Part shown: positions 32,106-43,487 of the stretch, piece by piece | Layout of the letters: every line of letters begins with the position of its first letter | Position numbering within the stretch: position 1 is the first letter of the stretch | From: Rhodosporidiobolus odoratus | Taxonomy: Eukaryota; Basidiomycota; Microbotryomycetes; Sporidiobolales; Sporidiobolaceae | NCBI GenBank assembly: GCA_034387635.1 | Contig: JAOANU010000007.1 | Location: forward strand, 682,001-746,000 | DNA length: 64,000 bases | Direction of reading: 5' to 3' | Notes under the pieces: generated by a model | What the model was told of the DNA's origin: nothing | The model's database searches: none | Seen by the model: only the letters and a program-made list of their open reading frames with translations | Position numbers and translations under genes: made by a program

Positions 32106-32422
32106 GAGCAGCCAAAAAGCAAAGTCAGAAGGTTGCCCTCTCCCGTAATCGAATGCTCTCTATCTCCGGAACAATGATAGAGGCTTCACTCTGTAAAAAA
32201 GTACCTTTAGACTATGCTACCGACGTATCAACTGAGGGCGTTTCGCTGAAAACGTTCATGATAGCTGTCGCTTATAAGAAGTATGACCCTCCCAACTCCG
32301 CTTTTGCCTTATAGCGGTGCTTTATGCCTCGCACCATAGAACAGAGGTGGGAGACAGCAAAGCTGCTTCCTATAGAGCAACATCTTTAATAGAGAGCCTT
32401 CTTATAGAGGGTATCTACTGTA

Positions 32423-33063
32423 CTCCTCGCGGCCTGCTCAAGCCGCCTATCTGCTGATTCAGGACTGTGATACTTTGCAACTTCCGCACCCTACACCTGT
32501 CGCCACGCTCTGTCCTGCCCTCTGCGTGTCAGCCGTTCTCGCCAAACATGCTCCGGCCGACCAAATTGAGCAATGCGGACTGAAGACGCCGGAAGAAGGT
32601 GACCGTAGAGGCCTGGTTGCAGACTGTAAGCCACGTCCGCTGCGTCCGGCTGGGCCGCGCGGGCCTTGCTGGTCGACCAGGCTACTGAAGGCGATATGCT
32701 GGCTGAGGTGGATGCGAAGGCGGGGCCTCCGCTCGCTTGATGGGGGGCTAGGTTAGATTGGAGTTGGCTGGTTTGCAGTACTAGGCTGAGCATCAGGGTG
32801 CAGACGGAAAACGAGGCAAGCTGCTTTGGCAGACTGGGTTGGAGAAATTAGAAAGGAGCGGACGGACTGCAGCTGAGCGTTTGGATCATCGATTGACACA
32901 GCTCAAGATCTGAGCCAAGGCTCGTGCGCTTCCTGTTGCAGAGAAGCATGGAAGAGACAACGGTGGAGAAGAGGATATTTGGGCAATTCTTCTCCTGCCT
33001 TTCCTTTCCGTCTGACTTCACGTTTTCACTTGCTCTCATCACCACTTATCCACAAACAAAGAC
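32423..33063. other. No gene seen
   Basis: An open frame at 32475-32756 and its antisense partner lack family resemblance and splice support. Nothing else recognised. Confidence 0.35.
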
Positions 33064-33540
33064 ATGCCTTCTACCACCCTGCCTCTCCACATCTCCCACT
33101 TCTCCTCCCGCCCTCACACGGATCCCCCGTCCTCGCACATCCCCGCTCGCCGACATCGTCAGCAGGCTAACGACATGCCGACTCCCAGCATTACGCCTTC
33201 CAACGATCAGCAGACCAGTCCTGTCGCTTCACAGTGGCCTTCTCTCAAGCCCACCAGCCTCGAAGCGCTCGCTCCTGAAGCGCCAGAAGCGTGTGATAGG
33301 ACATCAGGGTTCGTCGTGCAGTCAACCACTGGGCAGGTTGTGAGCGCGGTGTCCATCGAGGAGGGAGTGCTGGACGGGGGGAAGGAGGCAATCGAGGAGA
33401 AGGAAGAAGGAGCGGACAATGGAAAGTGCTGGGACTACCGGCAATCGAGCCGAATGGCAAGACCAGAGTCGCGGGGAGGGGAGGAGGGACGAGTTGCTGA
33501 GTTGAGTGAGACTGACGGAGTCCCAGAAACAATGAACTGA
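33064..33540 (+). pseudogene. N-terminal fragment of the unknown family (copy C)
   Basis: An ATG-started 158-codon frame whose middle (about 33214-33424) matches the block at 6110-6412, including EACDRTSGFVVQSTTGQVV against EACDTTSGFVGQSTTGKVV, and the same VLDGGKEAIEEKEEGADNGK. After GADNGK the two sequences diverge. No downstream exons like those of copies A or B follow, so this is a detached fragment. It could alternatively be an independent short gene sharing one exon. Confidence 0.45.
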
Positions 33541-34576
33541 TCCTGGATTCTCAGATGACTGGGGGAAATGCCGACAAGCGGCAGCCGGCATACGAAATCT
33601 CCTCCCGTTAGACGGGACCTAGAGTTGCGCCGAGATGTCGCTTAGTCACGAGTTGGGGGAACGAGCGTCTGGACTTGGTTGGGCCTGGCGGAGGAACTCG
33701 GTCGCGATAAGTCGTCTGTCTTGCCGGGCAGGAAGGGAGAGGAGAAACTATCCGAGCGAGCCTTGCAGCGCTTTTGAACGGCAAGAGACCGATTCGATGG
33801 GACAAGATAGGAAAAGGGAGAAGGAGAGCATGCGCGAGCGGGACGCGCATTGAAAGGTTGATCTGGGAATACTCGTGCCCATGGTGTTGTCGAAGCCGCA
33901 GCCGAGCTCGAGTATAGGACATGACAGTGGAGGGCAGGCGGTAGGCAGATAAGGGAGAAGGAAAGGTATAGATGAAGCTAGGGCTCGTTAGCCACGTGAT
34001 CCTCGCCGGACACGGGACGAACAAATGGACAAGCGTAAGGTGGGGACTTGAGCCAAACAGCGGCGTGCACAGGTAGTCGTGTTGCGGTTCCACCGCCCCA
34101 GAATCATCCCCTCTGTAAGACCATGCGCAATGCGAGGCGGTTACCGCAGGAAGGCGTCTCCTGCGGCTCAAGCGGTCGTATGCTGAAACTAGGTTGAACC
34201 GCAATGCGTTGCATGACGAAGGCGCTGGCACAACAGTACTTGTAGGACAACGATACAGCAGAATACAGTATTGCCTGGCAATGACCCAGTGTCAGCATGG
34301 CGGTCGATATCGAATGAAAGTTTCGGAAAAGAGAGAAAATGCACACCATATTAACCTCGAACAGCGCACGCCAGATGAGCGACCACAGCTACAGACGGTG
34401 GAAGGCTGCAGAGTGACTGTAGACCAAGTTGCGTTTCTGGACGTTACATACAAAAATGGGGTGAGGAAAAGCGAGTGGCTAGCGGTACTGCGGGAACGAG
34501 GTTAACCCTCAAACGTAGTGTAGCTTATGTCGGACGAGACTACGACGCACCAGCTACGATTCATCTCGTCTGCACA
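33541..34576. other. No gene seen
   Basis: Holds the second copy of a 28-bp motif (about 33557-33584) also present at 25346. A 207-codon minus-strand frame at 33608-34231 has no family resemblance and I do not call it. Confidence 0.4.
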
Positions 34577-34990
34577 TTAGGGCGATGCTGATCCCGACTC
34601 AGCTCCTTCCACAGACAACTCGGCCTTCTTCGCATCCAACCGCATCTGATTCCTCTTGCCCAAGACCCGCAGTATCCGCTTGCGCTCGTCATCTCCCATC
34701 TCTGGCCAGTTGGAGATGCGCGAAAGGGTCTGGACGCACGAAGGCGATCAACACACGGAACGAACAAGGAAGAGAAATGAACAAACCCCATCCGAATTGA
34801 CCACGGTCGGACCAAGGCGGTCGAACAGGGAGACCGATTCGCCTGTGGATACGTCTAGCTTGAGTGGCTCGTCGTCTTTTGATTCTGGCGGGGCCGGAAG
34901 AGCGAGTTGAGGATGTTGAGCGGGCGGATTGGCGGAAGATGCCGTGGGGGTGTTTGCTTGCGCGTCGGTGTTGTCCGTGGGCGCAGACAT
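34577..34990 (-). CDS. Small conserved fungal-type protein, function unknown
   Basis: A 118-codon gene in two exons (34787-34990 and 34577-34729, GTTTGT donor, CCAG acceptor). The N-terminus is low-complexity (T, A, N, P-rich). The C-terminal half is compact and looks conserved: SLFDRLGPTVVNSDG, then TLSRISNWPEMGDDERKRIL and RVLGKRNQMRLDA. Short proteins with a DGTLSRI-W-M ending are common in fungi as far as I recall, but I know no assigned function. There is no signal peptide or membrane segment. It is the first gene of the gene-dense block and is divergent from the BTB-like gene, with about 117 bp between start codons. Confidence 0.65.
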
Positions 34991-35107
34991 GACTGGGACG
35001 TCTGTCAGGCGCTTTGACTGGTAGCAGAGCTCGTGGTAGAAGCACGAATCTCGACATTGCTCTTCTCTCCGTCCAATATCACTGTGCTGTCTTCGATCTC
35101 CCCAGGA

Positions 35108-36122
35108 ATGACTGCGAGCACAATCAGTATGCACAGATCATCCCTATACAACGCTGTGACTCACCCGACTTTTCCGCAGTGTCCACCTCACCTCCCTCTC
35201 ACACCCTCATCCTGAGAGGAGAGCATTTCCTCCTGTCCGACACTCAGATTCGTTCTGACTCGCTCAAGTAGCTCCCTGGTCATTTCCTCGCCAACTCGCG
35301 CCCGTCTACGCTCTACGCCCACCGGAGACCCGAAGTCTTCCGTATCGTCCTCGAGCATCTCTTCGGCTACGATGTCTTCCCTGTTGACGGGCTGAAGGGC
35401 ATGACTCGGCAGGAGGCAGCCAAGGCAGTGTTGGCGGAAGTCGAGTTTTTCTCGCTGAAAAAGCTCGAGGAAAAGGCGAGAAAGGCATTGGGAGGAAAGG
35501 CCCCGACGATGCTGTGGCCGTTGCGGAACCAAGGCGATGGGCGCTATCAACCTATGCCGAAGGACGTCGAGGCCGTCTCTGCTCTATTCGGCAGGGAGAA
35601 GCAGGTACAGCGCAGCGTGTTTTACCCGGGCCTTACTGATTGCCGCACGCTTTACCGCTTCACGGATCTACAGTTCCAGTAAGCAGTCATGCATGCCCCT
35701 CATCGCCAAAACCTGATGCCCTGTCCTTGACTTGCAGGATAATGCCCGATGCGCCAACCAAGTTGCGACAGAGCACAGTGCTCTTCCTGAACCGCGCACA
35801 GCAAGCCTCGCTCGACCAAGCTCGAGGTGGAGACGTCAAGCAACCAAAGCCCACGCACGTCGAATTTTTTGAATTCTGGAGTTCTGGAACACAGCAAGCG
35901 TCAGTCACGATCGACGGGCAGCCTCTCAGCCTCAAAGTCCTCCTCACCTGGGCTGCATACCCCTCGTCCGCCACGGCGAGAATCCCGGCTCTCAAGCCTC
36001 TTAACGACATCTTTCACCCGGAGCTGATCCCCGAGTTACGGCAGATGGTCACCTTGCGCGTTCACTCCGCAATTGGCTACTTCGTCGATGCGCGTTTGCA
36101 ACTGCTTCACCTCAACACTTGA
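35108..36122 (+). pseudogene. BTB/POZ-like gene with an in-frame stop
   Basis: Model: exon 35108-35126 (ATG), 35180-35678 and 35738-36122. The N-terminal part reads as a fungal BTB domain: LILRGEHFLLSDTQIRSDS, then GHFLANSRPSTLYAHRRPEV and FRIVLEHLFGYDVFPVDGL. Between them the family normally has SPNYFTG; here the same-length stretch is SLK-stop-LPG, with TAG at 35269-35271, consistent with a TAC to TAG change. The downstream frame stays open for about 230 codons, including HVEFFEFWSSGTQQASVTID, so the break is isolated. It may be a pseudogene, a sequencing error, or a gene restarted at Met 35401. BTB proteins mediate dimerisation, often as ubiquitin-ligase adaptors; the role here is unknown. 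Confidence 0.55.
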
Positions 36123-36681
36123 CAAGGCTTGGTTGTACGTGCTCCCTACCATCCGTCTATCCTGTATTGCCACTTTACACTGTTTCGACTGTGACAGGAC
36201 TTGCCAAAAGTACTCTTGGCTACGAGCCATCGCAAAGCGCTCGCTCCGTCGACACCCGCTGCTGCTCCAACGTTTGCGATGCCGTCCACGTCTGCACGCG
36301 ATGCTCTACCCTTAGGAGACTGGATTCAGTAGCCTTCGGTACGGCGAAGCATAGTCCTCTAGTCTTTTCTTGCCAAGTGTTAGCCTCACGTTGGCAGCTC
36401 GAGAGTATGCGCAGAGTGAGAGACGATCCAACCGCTCTATTAACACGCCCTTCCTTCCCTTCTTCCATACAAACTCAGAAGAGCCTGGAAAGAAAACCAG
36501 AGGAAGGGAATGAAGGGGTTTTTTCTTGTTTGCGCCCTGTCGGGACCGAGAGAGAGAAAGGGAGGTAGTAGCACTATAAACGACAACGAGACTGCGAGCG
36601 AGCGAGGCGAACGGAATTGAAAGATGGGATGCCCTATGCGGCGAGTATGGAGGAGGGTAAGAAGAAGAGAAACAGGGCGGT
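36123..36681. other. Intergenic region between convergent genes
   Basis: Holds the 3' ends of the BTB-like gene (plus) and pyruvate kinase (minus). Further plus-strand open frames could be an extra spliced exon of the BTB-like gene (acceptor GTGACAG near 36198), but I cannot confirm it. Confidence 0.4.
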
Positions 36682-39164
36682 TTAGTGCTCGACCGGGCGG
36701 AGGACGAGACCAGCGTCCTTCTCGGGGACGGAGAGGACACGCATCTGCAAGACTCGAACAGAGAGTTCGGTCAGCAACAGTCGGTATGAAGGGGAAAGAA
36801 GCGAGTAGAATTTACGGTGTTGGTGGAACCACCTCCGGCCCTCCAGCCCTGAACAGCGACGATGGTGTCCCCCTTGCGGACAATGCCGAGGTCGAGACCG
36901 CGAGAGAGACCGTATCGGATACGGTTGTCAACGTCGGTCTGCCAGCCCTCGTCAGTGGTAGGCTTGGCCTCGCTGCAGAGTCGGGAAGGAAATGTCAGTA
37001 GGCGCGGGGAAGCAGAGAGGGTGGGATAGACACGGACTCGTAGAACATGGGGTAGCAGCCGCGGTGGAGGTGGACCTGACGGGAGGTCTGCTCGTTGCGG
37101 GTGACTGTGGAGGAGAAAAGTCAGCTCTGGCTTGTCAATGGAGAAGGGAAGATGCGACATACCGGTGATGATGGGGCAAGGAGGCTTGTACTTGGAGACA
37201 AGGCGGGCAGTGTTACCCGAGGTGGACATGACGAGGATGGCACCGGCGTTTTGCTCGAGAGCAGCAGCGACAGCGGCCATGGCGACGGTCTCCTCAGTAG
37301 GAGTGGGGCGGACAGTCATAGAACGCTGGAAGTGGTGCAAGCGCATTATCGTCAGCAATGAAAGCGGCATATACGAGCAAGAGGACGCACGAGCTCGTTG
37401 TAGAGAGGGGGGTAGCAGATGGAGGATTCGGCAAGGAGGCAGGTCTCGGCCATCATCTCGACTGCAGGCCGGGCAGGGCGAAGAGGTGAGAGTTGCGTCA
37501 GTCAGGGATCGCATGGACAAGGAGAGACTTGACGCACCAGCCTGGAGAGGGTATGAACCCTTGGCGGTCTCGCCGGAAAGCATGACGCAATCAGCACCGT
37601 CGAGGACGGCGTTGGCAACGTCAGAAACCTCGGCACGGGTGGGGCGGGGGTTGTAGGTCATCGACTCGAGCATCTGAGTGGCGCAGATGACGGGCTTGCC
37701 GGCAAGGTTGCACTTGGCAATCATCATCTTCTGGGCCATGAAGACCTGGGAGGCGGGGATCTCGATACCGAGGTCACCACGGGCAACCATGACACCGTCC
37801 GTCTCGCGGAGGATCTCGTCGAAGTTGGCAACACCCTGCAAGTTCTCAATCTTGACAATTATCTTGATGTTCTTGCCGGCCTCGCCGAGGTGAGCGCGGA
37901 TGTCGGTGACGTCCTGGCCGCGACGGATGAAGGAGGCGAAGATCATGTCGACACCGTTCTTGACACCGAAGGTAAGGTCGTCTTTGTCCTTCTGGGAGAT
38001 GGCGGGGAGGTCGACGTCGGTACCGGGAAGGTTGACACCCTTGCGGGAGGAAAGGGTACCGTTGTTGACGGCCTCGACCTCGAGCTCGTCACCGTTGATG
38101 GAAATGACGTTGAAGGACATGATACCGTCGTCGACGTAGATGGGCTTGCCCTTCTCGATGACGTTGGGGAGGTTCTGGTAGTCAACGTACATGACCTTGT
38201 CGTCACACTTGTTGGCGTACTCAGCGTTAGTGCTGAACTTCATGCGGTGACCGGCGTTGATCTTGATCTGTATCGAGGCCAACTAGAGTCAATGCAGCTC
38301 AGGGTGAGTTGGGAAGGTCGAGCTGAAAAACGTACGTCGACGTCGTTGACCATGTTACCAGTCCTGATCTCCGGGCCCTTCTACTCGATGTCAAGATAAC
38401 GCATCAGTACCGCTGCGTATCCTGGTAACGGGATTGTAGGACGAACGGTGTCAAGAGCAATGGCGAGAGGGCGACCCTCGGTAACTGCGGGATTGGGCGA
38501 ATTCAGCTCAGGGTTCAGGTAGAGCCGTCACGGGGAAGGACCGTACGGGCAGCGGCCTTGCGGGAGTTGTCGATGACCGACTGGTGGTACTCGTAAGAAC
38601 CGTGGGAGAAGTTCATGCGGACTGGTAAAGAAAAGAAAGAGGATTAGCTTCATTGCCTCTTTCTTCCGCCATCAAATTGCGAGACCAGCGCACCGACGTT
38701 GACACCGGCCGAACGGAGCTTGTTGATCATCTCAGGCGAGTTGGTCTTGGGACCTGCGGGACGAGGCACATAAGCTTGTGAGGTTGGGATGAGGCAGAGG
38801 GTACGAGTGCTTACCGATGGTAGCAATGATGGAAGTCTGGTGGACATGGAAAGCTGTCAGCACACGCACTACCTCCGTGAGCGAGTAGGCTGAGCGTGGA
38901 AGCGCTTCATCGCCTATCTCGGGACCTCTGGTGTGTTGTAAGGTTACTCACCTTGCGGAGAGACTTGTGCTGGAGACCCTCCGGTGCAGAAGGGGGGATC
39001 TGGAGCTGCTGGAGCCATTCGAGCTGACTGGTGACCTGTACAAGCGAGATCAAGACGAAAATCAGCAAGTTGTGGAGGGTTGGGAGGATAGCCTGAGCAG
39101 CACCAAAAGGGTGGCTGCGTGAGCTATACGAGATGGAGAGGCGTACCTGGTCGATTCCGAGCAT
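36682..39164 (-). CDS. PYK1: Pyruvate kinase
   Basis: Cytosolic glycolytic enzyme converting phosphoenolpyruvate and ADP to pyruvate and ATP. The start is MLGIDQ at 39164; the end is [19 protein letters not shown] with TAA at 36682-36684. Several short exons encode the N-terminal region, with [16 protein letters not shown] (active-site Arg, Asn, Ser) and [10 protein letters not shown]. The large central exon gives the barrel with IVKIENLQG (catalytic Lys and metal-binding Glu), [25 protein letters not shown] and [18 protein letters not shown]. Later exons give the C-terminal domain with [22 protein letters not shown] and [11 protein letters not shown]. At least eight introns interrupt it, denser at the 5' end. 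Length (about 520 residues) is normal. It is convergent with the BTB-like gene. Confidence 0.95.
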
Positions 39165-40897
39165 CCTGACAGTTCTCTCAAGCGGTTAGAAGTGAAATGA
39201 AGGAGGCAACTCTGCGCTGTCGATTTGTTGGCGGAGCTGTCTTGGCTTCGAGATTCCTCGCCAACTTTCTGATCTGCCTATAGACAGGCGCGATAAGTTG
39301 CCGAGACTACCACTACTGTAGCAAAAATCGCTACACAACTTGCTCGAGGCAATATAGGTTCTGCCGCAATTTTTCCATCCAGAAGGCGGAACTCGGAGAC
39401 AGGCAAGGCGGACAAGGGACAAATTGTCGCGACTGCAGGCTGGTCGGCGGACACTGCAGCAGCAGGATCGCTGAATCGACAACAGCGGGCCGGAGCTAGC
39501 TGGCGAGGGTGAGGGGTTGCAACAGAGCAGCAACTTGAAAGCGAGGAAGAAAACACGATGAACGCAGCAGCGTCGCCGCTGAAAGGAAAGGTGAGCAGCG
39601 AGGACCGTGTGCAGATCATCTCCGGGTCGCACGAGGTGAGGGACCGCAGCGCGAAACAGTCGGGCACGAGAGCACGGGCGTCTCAATACTGTGAGGATCT
39701 CGAGCGTGGGGAAGCAACGGCGGCCAGGGCAGGCACAAGCTGGGTCGCCCGCAAAGATACGCATTGTGAAAGCTGTAGCAAAGATCCGACTGAGGCGCAA
39801 GGTAAGGGTCCTGAGGAGAAAGACCAGAATCGAGAAAAAGAGAAAAGCGACGAACCTCGAACGGTTCGAATCCCCACCGCTAGCCTCAGGCGCATTCTCC
39901 GTAGCCCCCATACACTTGAGTGACGTGAATCGTACACGCCAGTTTCGGCGCAGGCAGACTCCATCTCGACAGCCGGAGAAGGCGATCCTTGATTCCGCCA
40001 ACAAAGTGATAATCCGTTGACGCCTCGCGGTGGTGGCGCCGAATGAAGCGTACAAGCGGGCTACTGGACCGAACACAGTGCCGCTCTGTCGCAAGCCTGG
40101 CAAGCGCGACGTCGAGACCGTTGTTCTCCAACAAATTGGGGCCTTGGCTTCGACCTCTCTCGATCGCTCCAGCGGCTCAGCACGCTGTTCTCACCCTCCC
40201 CCCCTGTGAAGCTTGCAGCAAGCTCACCGACCCCAGAGTCGCTCATACAAACTCCGATGCAACTCATCCGCGCCCGCCTCTTCCTCTTCGCGACCTTAAC
40301 CTCGGTCCAGCTCGCCCTCAAAGCAAACAAACGGAAGCGCGGACGACGGGCCGGAGCATGGTCAACGAATACAGGGCCTCGATGCAACGTGGTGCAAGGG
40401 CCCCTCGGAGTCCTCCACTGCGTCCTGCCGAACCTGGCAACTCGGATCAACTTCGTCGCCGGATTCGGATGAAAGGCTGGTTCTCGATTATCCTCAATTC
40501 TTCCTCTTCCTTTTCAACTTGCCTGAACCGCTGAGATGCACTTCACTCAACATCAATTCAACCTCTCTCGAACCCACATGGATGAGGGTCAAACCCCTTC
40601 TCGCGTGGGTCGGGCAAGCTTCGTTTGTCGTCAGTTTGCCGCCGCCGCTCTTCTCCTTCCCCTCTGCCCCTTCTTGCTTCTTGCTCCGCCCGTCGCTGGA
40701 CGTCGTTTCCTTTTCTCTATCGTACCAAGCTTGTTACCCCTTCGCAGCCGGATCTGCCTTTTTCTCCTCCCAACTTCGCCTCGACGGACGTCTTCAGACA
40801 GCGTCTATTCACCGTACCAATCTTGCCGCCACCTCTATCCACCCTATCATCTCTTTCAGACCGGCTCTTCAGCAGCTACACCTACAACTAAATCACC
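39165..40897. other. 1.7-kb divergent intergenic region (pyruvate kinase / ferric reductase)
   Basis: Holds both promoters. Open frames of 305 codons (39186-40103, minus) and 163 codons (40043-40534, plus) overlap each other and have no recognisable domain, so I treat them as chance frames in GC-rich DNA. A CT-rich stretch at about 40620-40890 precedes the ferric reductase ATG and looks like its 5' leader. Confidence 0.45.
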
Positions 40898-43487
40898 ATG
40901 TCGCCCCACCCCCTTCAACACCTCGCTATGGCGCCTACCACTCCGAGCCTCTCCCACATCATTCAGCGGTCAACCGACGCACCAGTCACCCGCACTCCCG
41001 AGACCGTTAAACAGCAACATGCCAACTTCGACTTTGCCGCCCTGTACCAATGGATCATCGTCGGCGCCGTTGCCCTGCTCACCCTCCGCAACATTGCCAG
41101 GATCGTCGCCAGAAGGAACCGAAAGTGGCGCCTGGTTCTGCAAAAGCTCAACGAGCTGAGGCTCGAGAAGCTGGGCAAGCCGAAGGGCATGCAGCCGCTT
41201 GGCCACACCGCGAGTTGGAGTGCTAAGATCGATGCATGGGTTTTCTTGCCATTGAGGTCGAAGTGGGTCTTGGGGCTGAAGAACCCGCTTCAGGTGTTCC
41301 TGATCGTTGCCTCGTTCGCCATCAACATTGGCTTTGTCCTCGTGCGTTGACCCCTCCGAACCGCTTTCCTGTTTTCTTGGCCAGCTGACCTTCTCAACCT
41401 CCCTCTCTCCTCACCTCCCGCACGCAGGGCATCACTATGGACTACAATGGACCGCAGGACAGCCACTGGAACACCATCCGTACGTTTGTTTCCCGGCGCC
41501 GGCTCCATATCTTCTTCAGACGATTCAGACAAACCAGATGCGCCTTGCCAGTGATACCAAGTCAGACGTGTTTGCTTACCCCATTCCTTCCTGCAGACGT
41601 CGTCGCTCTCCGCTGCGGATGGATGTCCATGGCTCAACTTCCTGCCGTCGTCGCCACCACTGGTCGCAACTCGCTCGTCTCCTTCCTCACCGGCATCGAG
41701 TACAACCAGTGCCGCTGGGCGCACAAGCTCTTGGCGTGCTGGTGCGCTGTACTTGGTCTCATCCACACCCTCGACGCCACGATGGCGCAGCTCAAGTATT
41801 TCTCCGGAGCTGGCGTGGAAACCCTCTACTTGCACAACTACCTCGGCAAGACTGGTATCGTTGTACGTGTCTTTCTCGCTCGAAGCAGGGCTGAACAGGG
41901 CTAATGGATGTACGCATTGTGCAGATGCTCGTCGGCCTCTTCCTCCTCTGCTTCTTCGCCTGGCGCCCGATCCGCATGCGCTTCTACGAGTTGTTCCTCG
42001 TCGCACATGTTATCGGTGCCGTCCTCATGCTCGTTGGCATCATCTACCGTAAGCCTCTCTCTTCGCGCTTTTCGTCTTGCAGGTGACCTGACTTATCTTT
42101 CCGCGCCATGCAGACGTTCCCTCCCTCTCCGTCTGGCTTTACGTTCCTCTCGGTTTCTGGATCTTCGGTGCGCACCCTTTCACTCAGAGGCTGTACTCAA
42201 CCTTGCTGACCTTGGCATGGCTGCATGTACAGAACGAGTCGCCCGGGCTCTTCAGCTTTTCTCCATCAGCATGCTCTGCAAGTTCCAATTCCGCGCTCCG
42301 CTTGTCAAGGCCCAGGCCACCCTCATCGAAGGTGCCGTCGTGCTTCGTGTGCCGTACAGGGGAAAATGGAGGGCTGGTCAACATGGTGCATCGCCGTTCC
42401 CTTTCCCTCAATTCCTTCCGAAGCTGATCGTCTGCTGTTTTGCTCCTAGCCTACATCTCCTTCTGGGACCCTTCTTTCCTTCGCACCCCTCACGTCTACT
42501 TCCAGTCTCACCCCTTCTCGATCGCCAACGTCCCCACCTGCTCAGAGGAAGACGCTCAGGGCAGCCACGACATGCTCTTCGTCATGCGAATCCGTGACGG
42601 TCTCACCAAGACTCTCGCGAACCGTCTGGCCAAGAGCTCGACTGGCTCGGCACCGCTTTGGATCACACTCGAGGGCCCGTATGGAGGAAGTACCGACACG
42701 GAGCAGTTCCACGAGATCTTGCTTGTTGCTGGTGGATCCGGTATTTCGCATGTCATGAGCAGTACCTCCTTGTCTCTTCTCGCTGTCGCTGGCGTGACGC
42801 TGACAATCCCTCCTTGGTGTTTGCCTTTTCTCCGCCTGGCAGTGCTTGCGGACATCCTCTACAAGGCCAAAACCTCCTACTCCCGCGCAACTCGTGTTCG
42901 TGTCGTCTGGACCGTGCAAAACATCGAGCAGAGTATTTGGACCCTGACGGAGCTGCTCAAGTTCGTCGTGTCTCCTTGTCTCCCTTCTTTGTCCGTGACT
43001 AACCTGGTCCTTTCCTTCCCCTGCTTAGCTCCGCCAAAACTGCCTTCGAAGCCGGAGTCGAGCTTCAAATCGAGCTCTACGTCTCCCGAGGCATGCAAGC
43101 GCCCTCACCGCAAACCGTCGACCTCATGGCCAAAGAACTCCCCGCACCGCCTCACCTCGCAGCCCGTCGCCACAGCCGGATGCCAGAGGAAGAATGGGAT
43201 CAGCTCAAGTCTGAGAGCCCCATTGCGGATGCATTAGCGATTATCGGTGGACGGCCGAGAATCGATCATCTTGTGCCGACGTTTATCTCGAATGTGGATG
43301 GGAAGTCGCTCGTTGTTGGCACGTCTGCTCCGTCGCTCTATGCTCTGTCTAACCGCTTGGTGACTGACTCTCTTTCGTCGATCTAGCCTGCGGACCGGGA
43401 CCGATGAGCCAAGCCGTCCGATGGGAAGTTACCAAGCTTCTCTCGGTCTACGACGTCGAACTCGAAATCGCTCTGTTCGAGTGCTAG
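40898..43487 (+). CDS. Ferric reductase, transmembrane (FRE/NOX family)
   Basis: Plasma-membrane flavocytochrome that passes electrons from NADPH through FAD and two hemes to extracellular ferric or cupric ions for uptake. After an N-terminal segment (YQWIIVGAVALLTL) comes a ferric reductase membrane domain with four candidate heme histidines (RWAHKLL, GLIHTLD, LVAHVIG, IIYHVPS). The FAD-binding motif HPFSIAN follows, then the NADPH-binding VAGGSGIS, VRVVWTVQNIE, and the C-terminal ACGPGP plus final FEC. At least eight introns are spliced; the one before ACGPGP uses a GC donor (about 43318, GCACGT). TAG is at 43485-43487. Iron regulation is likely, but I see no operator that I can name. The four-histidine set and normal length suggest a working enzyme. 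Confidence 0.92.

Larger units (their letters stand above)
31231..32420. mobile_element. Tigger/pogo-like TIR element carrying a small gene
   Basis: 1190 bp, with ends CAGTAGATTCCCTCTATAAG and the complement of CAGTAGATACCCTCTATAAG, flanked on both sides by TA (31229-31230 and 32421-32422). TA target sites and CAGTAGA-type ends are typical of the Tc1/mariner Tigger/pogo group. Subterminal copies of TATAGAG/CTTATA near both ends look like transposase-binding repeats. There is no transposase. Instead the interior holds an intron-containing minus-strand gene (31635-32019) with its own upstream CT-rich region, so a host gene seems to have been captured. Confidence 0.75.

Noticed and set aside
33608..34231. 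207-codon minus-strand frame
   Set aside because: No family resemblance, no neighbouring exons, composition typical of chance frames.
39186..40103. 305-codon minus-strand frame upstream of pyruvate kinase
   Set aside because: Serine/arginine/leucine mix without domain; lies in the shared promoter region and overlaps plus-strand frames.
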